From positions 1 to 11,945 of the forward strand of contig JBBQUP010000097.1 of the NCBI GenBank assembly GCA_038212305.1: 11,945 nucleotides of DNA, written 5' to 3'. Under the pieces are notes generated by a model. The model was not told where the DNA came from and ran no database searches. It saw nothing but the letters and a program-made list of their open reading frames with translations. Positions 7,132-11,945 of the stretch are shown here, piece after piece. Position 1 is the first letter of the stretch, and each line of letters opens with the position of its first letter. The stretch comes from JBBQUP01 sp038212305 (lineage in GTDB: Bacteria; Bacteroidota; Bacteroidia; Bacteroidales; Marinilabiliaceae). The position numbers and the translations under genes were made by a program.

Positions 7132-8511
7132 GTGAAAGCATTTGCAAACCAACAAAACAAACAGGTTGAAAGCAACCGAAAAGAATATGGCGTAAACTAC
7201 GATTCGATTCAATGGCTAAACTATTACGAAGCGATGGAATTCGAAGATAAGCGCAACGAAATAATTTCGCAATTGGGCGATAGAGTTAATTGGGGATTTA
7301 ACAACACTAAAACAGATGTCTCAAGACTTTCTCCTGGTTGTAAATTGTGTGGCGAAGGCCAATGGAGTTGCTTATTTATAAATGGAAAATGCAATTGCAA
7401 CTGCTTTTACTGTCCGGCACCTCAAACCGAAATCGGATCTCCAGTCACTCAAACGCTTACTTTTAAATCCCCAGAACCCTACATCGACTATATTAAAAAC
7501 TTCAAATTCAAAGGAATTAGTTTTAGCGGTGGGGAGCCATTTTTAACGTACGACAAAGTGGTGGCATTTCTTAAATCTATTCGCCAACAATTACCTCCCG
7601 ATATTTATGTTTGGATGTATACCAATGGAACTCGTACATCAATTGATCAGTTAAAAGAACTAGCCGATTTGGGCTTAAATGAGCTTAGAGTAGATATTGG
7701 AGCCACAAACTACAACATAAAAACAGCAAAAGAAGCCATTGGAATAATACCTAACGTAACGGTTGAAATACCAGCAGTTCCCGACGAGATTGAAAAAATA
7801 AAGTCAAGTATTACCGAATTGGCTGATGCCGGCTTGTCGTTTCTAAACCTACATCAGTTGCGCTTAACACCTTACAATTTTAACAATTTAACAGCTCGCA
7901 ACTATAAGTTTTCGCACGGAGCCCGAGTTACCTCACCCGAATCGGAAATGGCAGCCCTCGAAATACTTAAATACACGTTGGATAATCACATTGATTTGCC
8001 CGTTAACTATTGCTCCTATGCTTTTAAAAGTCGATTTCAAACATCGGGATTGAGAAAAAAGCTGGCATCAAAAGTTATTAGCCAAACTGAAGAGATTACG
8101 CACAATGGCTATATCAGAGCCATGAGTATTGATTACTCGAAACATACATCGGATCTTGAATCGCTAATTTCAAGCCATCCAAACGAAAAATATAATATTG
8201 ACACAAACAGCGACCGCTTTTATTTCCATTCCGATCTTATGATTGAAATACAATCCTTTGCTGAATGTATTTATCTCACTTACACCGATATTCGTTTTAA
8301 CAATACCATTTCCGATATCGACATTGAAAATCGCAATTTTAAAGTGGAAACAGGAGTTGTAGCACGAAATATAAAACTAAGTGCCTCTGAGTTTAGCATC
8401 TTCCAATTGATGCGAACCAACTTGCGACCTGATGAAGTGGATCGTAGTGATCGATTACTATCGATATTTAATTATGAATCCATCGAAAACGGATTATTAA
8501 CAATTTATTAA
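7132..8511 (+). CDS. Radical SAM protein of unknown substrate
   Basis: This is a 459-residue radical SAM enzyme, expected to bind a [4Fe-4S] cluster and cleave S-adenosylmethionine to start radical chemistry. The cluster motif CX3CX2C is C87-C91-C94 (CNCNCFYCPAP). FSGGEPF (131-137) is the SAM-binding GGEP motif. Just before the core lies a second cysteine group, C70, C73 and C80 (PGCKLCGEGQWSC), plus C89, a pattern I associate with a widespread uncharacterised subfamily. No SPASM or Twitch cysteine cluster is seen at the C-terminus, so this is not a typical RiPP-maturing enzyme. The start is a GTG; an in-frame TAA lies two codons upstream (7126-7128), and the next ATG is codon 35. An A-rich stretch precedes it rather than a Shine-Dalgarno site. 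The next gene begins 11 bases after the stop, so the two are probably cotranscribed. The substrate cannot be inferred. Confidence 0.9.
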   Translation: MKAFANQQNKQVESNRKEYGVNYDSIQWLNYYEAMEFEDKRNEIISQLGDRVNWGFNNTKTDVSRLSPGCKLCGEGQWSCLFINGKCNCNCFYCPAPQTEIGSPVTQTLTFKSPEPYIDYIKNFKFKGISFSGGEPFLTYDKVVAFLKSIRQQLPPDIYVWMYTNGTRTSIDQLKELADLGLNELRVDIGATNYNIKTAKEAIGIIPNVTVEIPAVPDEIEKIKSSITELADAGLSFLNLHQLRLTPYNFNNLTARNYKFSHGARVTSPESEMAALEILKYTLDNHIDLPVNYCSYAFKSRFQTSGLRKKLASKVISQTEEITHNGYIRAMSIDYSKHTSDLESLISSHPNEKYNIDTNSDRFYFHSDLMIEIQSFAECIYLTYTDIRFNNTISDIDIENRNFKVETGVVARNIKLSASEFSIFQLMRTNLRPDEVDRSDRLLSIFNYESIENGLLTIY

Positions 8512-8522
8512 GCGTTGTAAAT

Positions 8523-9308
8523 ATGAAAACCCCCATTTCAAGAATGATTTTTAAACTCAAGAGAGAGATATTTCTGAGATGTTTACTTAAAAAACAAAAT
8601 AACATACCAACCATGCGATTAGGTGGTGTTTATGGTGGTTGGGATATCCCGACTAACGCACTAACAGACCAATCGATTTGTTACTTAGCTGGTGCTGGCG
8701 AAGACATTACGTTTGATATTGCTCTTTCGGCAAAATACGGTTGCCATATTCACATTATCGACCCAACACCAAGAGCCAAGGATCATTTTATAGATACAAT
8801 CAAATCACTAAAATCAAGTGTGCAATCCAAAACAGGAAATGACGAATATTATCCTGTAGCCTCAAATATCAGTTTCGATAAAATCCACTTCCATCCCATT
8901 GGTCTTTGGAACAAAAAAGATATCATAAAATTTTATGCGCCACAAAACGAAAATCATGTATCGCATTCAGCATTAAATTTACAACGAACAACCAACTTTT
9001 TCGAAGCATCTGTTCTTCCTGTTTCGGATTTAATGAACCAATTAAATCACCGCCAACTTGACTTATTGAAATTAGACATTGAAGGTGCTGAATACAATGT
9101 TATTGAGGACATCTTAATTTCAAAAATTCCTATAAAAATTTTATGCATTGAGTTCGATGAAACTCATACCCCCATTGACCGTGATTCTCATAAACGAATA
9201 AAAAAGTCCATTCATTTATTGCAGAAAGCAGGATATAAAATCATAAACATCGATAAAGAGTTCAACTTCACATTTATCTACAAAAACCATCTTTCAGATA
9301 TTATCTAA
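8523..9308 (+). CDS. FkbM family (Methyltransf_21) methyltransferase
   Basis: The product is a 261-residue putative SAM-dependent O-methyltransferase, probably cytoplasmic, with no signal peptide. YLAGAGEDITFD (54-65) fits the Rossmann motif I glycine loop, and HIID (D80) fits the acidic residue at the end of strand 2. KLDIEGAEYNVIED (about 183-196) is the FkbM signature segment. The ending IEFDETHTPIDRD and a C-terminal F-rich strand are typical of the family. FkbM proteins methylate varied hydroxyl groups, including sugars and polyketides, so the substrate is open. It follows the radical SAM gene by 11 bases and a terminator lies right after its stop, so the operon has two genes. The pairing suggests both act on one molecule (inference). 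Confidence 0.85.
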   Translation: MKTPISRMIFKLKREIFLRCLLKKQNNIPTMRLGGVYGGWDIPTNALTDQSICYLAGAGEDITFDIALSAKYGCHIHIIDPTPRAKDHFIDTIKSLKSSVQSKTGNDEYYPVASNISFDKIHFHPIGLWNKKDIIKFYAPQNENHVSHSALNLQRTTNFFEASVLPVSDLMNQLNHRQLDLLKLDIEGAEYNVIEDILISKIPIKILCIEFDETHTPIDRDSHKRIKKSIHLLQKAGYKIINIDKEFNFTFIYKNHLSDII

Positions 9309-9342
9309 AAAAAGAGCCACTCAAACCGAGTGACTCTTTTTT
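9307..9342. terminator. Bidirectional intrinsic terminator
   Basis: AGAG-c-CACTC / GAGTG-a-CTCT forms a stem with one mismatch and a 5-base loop (AAACC). It is flanked by an A-run on the left (9307-9313) and a T-run on the right (9337-9342). It overlaps the stop codon of the methyltransferase gene and lies 22 bases beyond the end of the convergent purine permease gene. It can therefore stop transcription from both sides. Confidence 0.88.
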
Positions 9343-9363
9343 ATTTATGATACCCCTTTAAGG

Positions 9364-10665
9364 TTATACAAAAAACTTAAGAATAAACAACAACGCCAAC
9401 ACATACATTACTGGTGTTAACTCTTTTGCTTTTCCTGAGAATAGTTTCAAAACCACATAACTTATCATCCCAAACATAATACCATCGGCAATCGAAAATG
9501 TAAATGGCATCATAACAATGGTTAAAAAAACAGGGATGGATTCTGTGAAATCGTCGAAACTAATTTTTAGTATGGGCGACATCATCATAGCACCAACTAA
9601 AACAAGGGCTGGTGCCGTTGCCGCAGCTGGAATCATTAAAAATATTGGTGATAGAAAAAGTGCTACAACAAATAGCAATGCAGTTGTTAGTGAGGTTAAA
9701 CCAGTTCGTCCTCCTTCAGCAACTCCGGCAGCACTTTCAACGTAAGTCGTAACTGTTGAAGTACCTAGCATTGCGCCAAAAGTTGTACCAATGGCATCGG
9801 CAAATAAAGCTTGCTTAACTCTGGGTACATTCCCATTCTTATCCAACATATTTGCTTTCGATGAAACACCAATTAACGTTCCAACAGTATCAAACATATC
9901 GACAAATAAAAAGGTGAACAACACAATAACCATATCGATGGTGAAAATCTGATTCCATTCGAACTTCATGAAAATGGGACTAATTGATGGAGGCGTTAAT
10001 TCAAAACTTTCGGGGATATGAGTAATCCCAAAAGGAATGGCAAGAACGGTTGCAAATAATATTCCTATCAACAAAGAGCCTTTTACCCGCATTGCGAGCA
10101 AAACACCGGTAAGAAGAAGTGATACTAAAGCAATCATTGGTCCGGCATTGGTTGCTAAATCGGTCACAGCACCTAACTTTACAAATGTAGCTTGGTCCGA
10201 TACCACAACACCTGCATTTTTCAACCCTATGAAAGCGATAAAAACACCAATACCGACCGATATGGCATGCTTAAGGTTATGAGGGATGGCATTCACAATC
10301 ATTTCCCGAATATTAAATGCCGTTAAAGCAATAAATACCAATCCTTCTAAAAACACTGCGGTTAAAGCAAACTGCCACGAATGACCCATCCCTAACACTA
10401 CAGTAAACGCAAAAAAGGCATTTAACCCCATGCCAGGAGCAAGTGCGAAAGGCAACTTGGCCCATAAAGCCATAACCAAAGTAGCAACAGCCGATGATAT
10501 AACCGTTGCCGTAAAAAGTGCTCCTTTATCCATGCCCGTCTCACCTAAAATCGATGGGTTCACAGCCAAAATATAGGCCATTGTCATAAAGGTGGTAATC
10601 CCCGCTAAAATCTCTGTTCGGGCAGTTGTTTTATTCTCTTTTAGTTTAAAGTATTTTTCTAACAT
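9364..10665 (-). CDS. NCS2 family purine permease, AzgA-type
   Basis: The product is an inner-membrane nucleobase:cation symporter of 433 residues, nearly all of it membrane helices. Family landmarks: TEILAGITTFMTMAYILAVNP near the N-terminus, APGMGLNAFF (76-85), FVDMFDTVGTLIG (254-266), and TSTVTTYVESAAGVAEGGRTG (302-322). These place it in the AzgA/GhxP/AdeP/PbuG group, which moves adenine or guanine/hypoxanthine, rather than the UraA/xanthine group. Which purine it carries cannot be read from sequence alone. The length is normal and no residue looks missing. The ATG at 10665 is well placed. A DUF5020 outer-membrane gene lies upstream on the same strand with a 212-base gap, close enough for shared regulation but too far to assume one operon. 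No purine riboswitch was recognised in that gap. Confidence 0.93.
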   Translation of the reverse strand: MLEKYFKLKENKTTARTEILAGITTFMTMAYILAVNPSILGETGMDKGALFTATVISSAVATLVMALWAKLPFALAPGMGLNAFFAFTVVLGMGHSWQFALTAVFLEGLVFIALTAFNIREMIVNAIPHNLKHAISVGIGVFIAFIGLKNAGVVVSDQATFVKLGAVTDLATNAGPMIALVSLLLTGVLLAMRVKGSLLIGILFATVLAIPFGITHIPESFELTPPSISPIFMKFEWNQIFTIDMVIVLFTFLFVDMFDTVGTLIGVSSKANMLDKNGNVPRVKQALFADAIGTTFGAMLGTSTVTTYVESAAGVAEGGRTGLTSLTTALLFVVALFLSPIFLMIPAAATAPALVLVGAMMMSPILKISFDDFTESIPVFLTIVMMPFTFSIADGIMFGMISYVVLKLFSGKAKELTPVMYVLALLFILKFFV

Positions 10666-10877
10666 ATCGTTATGAATTATGTTTTCACAATAAATATTAC
10701 AAACAAGAGGTTAAAGTCTATACGCAGAATTAAGTACTTCACAGGAAAAAATGTCGTATTTCGTCAGCTAATTAATTCATAAACAGCAAAAACGAAAATA
10801 ATAAATTAGGCCTGAGATTTTAAAATAAAAGAAGCACCTAAACAGTCCATAAACAACTCAACCCCTCAACTTTTTTT

Positions 10878-11570
10878 TTAAAAATTCCATTTCACAGCCA
10901 AGGTAGGATTTACCATAAAACCTTTATTCTGAGAGAAGTTAGAACTAATCTCCACCTCGCTACCAAACGAAAAATGATCAGTTACATTATACCACAATTG
11001 AGGTTCGGTTAAGAATATAAAATTAGTTGATTTAGAATCCAAAACTTGCTCTTCTCTCCAAAAGTCAGCAAATCCTGTAAATGATACTTTTTTATTAAAA
11101 AAATGCAATCCCCAAACTCCAGTTATTTGAAACGATTCTTTGTTGTAATTGCGAATTGACTTATACATAGCCTGAAGTGTGAATACTCGTGTAAAATCGG
11201 CATTATTCCAAGTATAATTCCCTCCAAACAACCAAGCATCGTTAATTTGGTAAGCTCCGCCTGGCATAAACTGACCGAAGCCACCATTGTACTCAACATG
11301 TAATTCAAAAGGATTATCCCAAAACTTTAAACCCCGGGCTATTTCGAAATATGAAAGCGAAACCCCTTTCACGTCATTACTTCCATAATCCATATCAACA
11401 AACCAAAAAGTACTTCCCCATTTATCGGGTTTGAACATTTCGAGAGTAGTTGTTTCGTAATGGCGATCCTTGCCAAAATCGTAATGGAATTGCACATTCT
11501 GAGAAAATGCCGGTAATGCAGTAATCAATAGCAGCATTGTGGCCAATTTAAGTTGGATGTTCTTCATCAT
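10878..11570 (-). CDS. DUF5020 family outer-membrane protein (Tsx-like)
   Basis: The product is an outer-membrane beta-barrel of 230 residues. A signal peptide is clear (MMKNIQLKLATMLLLITALPAFSQ, cleavage near residue 23). The body alternates aromatic and polar strands (FHYDFGKDRHYETTTLEMF, STFWFVDMDYG, FELHVEYNGGFGQF), and the last residue is F (VKWNF), the usual barrel-assembly signal. The N-terminal pattern and length fit DUF5020, related to the Tsx nucleoside channel. A purine permease gene follows on the same strand, which supports a role in nucleoside or nucleobase entry (inference). Either of two adjacent ATGs could be the start. A hairpin lies in the leader at 11587-11618. Confidence 0.87.
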   Translation of the reverse strand: MMKNIQLKLATMLLLITALPAFSQNVQFHYDFGKDRHYETTTLEMFKPDKWGSTFWFVDMDYGSNDVKGVSLSYFEIARGLKFWDNPFELHVEYNGGFGQFMPGGAYQINDAWLFGGNYTWNNADFTRVFTLQAMYKSIRNYNKESFQITGVWGLHFFNKKVSFTGFADFWREEQVLDSKSTNFIFLTEPQLWYNVTDHFSFGSEVEISSNFSQNKGFMVNPTLAVKWNF

Positions 11571-11586
11571 TTTTGTTACGTTTTTA

Positions 11587-11618
11587 GTGCTAGTTTATTA
11601 AAAGAATAATTCTAGCAC
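11587..11618 (-). promoter_or_regulatory. Hairpin in the leader of the DUF5020 gene
   Basis: GTGCTAG (11587-11593) pairs perfectly with CTAGCAC (11612-11618). Inside it, TTATT (11595-11599) pairs with AATAA (11605-11609), leaving a 5-base loop and a small internal bulge. It ends 16 bases upstream of the ATG on the minus strand. It could be an mRNA leader structure or an operator. No consensus promoter was found for this gene. Confidence 0.35.
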
Positions 11619-11754
11619 AGTGATTTAAGTTAATTTTTTGCGGTGCAAAGAAAATGAAAAGATCGAAAGATAAAAAAGACATTTGTTAGTATTAAAATCA
11701 GCAAATAACAAAAACCATTAAAGATCTATGCCTTTCAAAGAGAGTTCAATTCAA

Positions 11755-11786
11755 TTTGCTTATATAAGGTGCATCATCTATATTTG
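11755..11786 (+). promoter_or_regulatory. Promoter of ileS, full Bacteroidota consensus
   Basis: TTTG (11755-11758), a 20-base spacer and TATATTTG (11779-11786) match the Bacteroidota sigma-ABfr consensus at every defined position. Transcription should start near 11792, leaving a leader of about 20 nt before the ATG at 11813. That is too short for a T-box leader. Confidence 0.75.
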
Positions 11787-11812
11787 TACACTTTTTTTAA
11801 GGACAATAAAAA

Positions 11813-11945
11813 ATGGCAAATAAATTTCAGGAATACAAAGGATTAGATCTCTCATCAATCAATAAAGAGATACTAAACAAATGGGCGAAAGATAAAACCT
11901 TCGAAAAAAGTCTTTCGGAACGTAAAGGCAAACCCTCATTTGTTT
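11813..11945 (+). CDS. ileS: Isoleucyl-tRNA synthetase, N-terminal fragment (runs off the window)
   Basis: The frame opens at ATG 11813 and runs off the right edge after 44 codons. It reads MANKFQEYKGLDLSS at the start, then NKEILNKWAKDKTFEKS and GKPSFV. This is the N-terminal extension of Bacteroidota-type IleS, just before the expected FxEGPPSANGxPGIHH catalytic block, which falls outside the window. The enzyme charges tRNA-Ile in the cytoplasm and is essential. Other class I synthetases such as ValS begin differently. It is divergent from the DUF5020 gene and has its own strong promoter. Confidence 0.85.
   Translation, partial: MANKFQEYKGLDLSSINKEILNKWAKDKTFEKSLSERKGKPSFV

Noticed and set aside
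10666..10877. Purine riboswitch ahead of the NCS2 permease
   Set aside because: Read on the minus strand, the gap lacks the conserved purine-aptamer core segments and a clear P1 stem; no terminator follows either.
10861..10880. T-run after the DUF5020 gene as a terminator
   Set aside because: On the minus strand it reads as an A-run, and no GC stem lies beside it.
11571..11812. T-box or long leader before ileS
   Set aside because: The promoter lies only about 27 bases before the ATG, and no T-box motif is present.

Overview
This is an AT-rich window from a member of the Bacteroidota, most likely the Bacteroidales/Marinilabiliales side of the phylum (inference). The evidence is: promoters of the form TTTG-N20-TAnnTTTG; no Shine-Dalgarno sites at starts; an S46 dipeptidyl-peptidase; a two-propeller, HTCS-like sensor kinase; a DUF5020 outer-membrane protein; and an IleS N-terminus of Bacteroidota type. 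No gap between genes exceeds about 250 bases, and no tRNA, rRNA, CRISPR array or intact mobile element was seen.

Layout. Positions 1-50 hold what is probably the tail of an upstream gene. A KilA-N DNA-binding-domain gene (131-1015, +) follows, with its own promoter and an 18-bp inverted repeat placed like an operator. It is followed by a locally GC-rich structured element (about 1020-1140), so this end looks like a small acquired cassette. Next come a secreted S46 dipeptidyl-peptidase of DPP7 type (1207-3357, +), a long perfect hairpin (3388-3444), and a large sensor histidine kinase on the opposite strand (3471-6890, -). Divergent from the kinase is a two-gene operon: a radical SAM enzyme (7132-8511, +) and an FkbM-type methyltransferase (8523-9308, +), closed by a strong bidirectional terminator. 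On the minus strand lie an AzgA-type (NCS2) purine permease (9364-10665) and, upstream of it, a DUF5020 Tsx-like outer-membrane channel (10878-11570). The window ends in the first 44 codons of ileS (11813 onward, +), which has a textbook Bacteroidota promoter.

How the genes fit together. DUF5020 plus the NCS2 permease make a plausible outer-to-inner-membrane route for nucleosides and nucleobases. The DPP7-like enzyme is a periplasmic peptide-degrading housekeeping function of asaccharolytic or proteolytic Bacteroidota. The sensor kinase resembles hybrid two-component glycan sensors but stops after its ATPase domain, so it needs a response regulator that is not in this window. The radical SAM/FkbM pair is the least understood module. 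No clearly undescribed system is proven here. The best candidates for a second look are the KilA-N locus, with its repeated EFDHF-coding segment and structured tail, and the radical SAM/FkbM operon.
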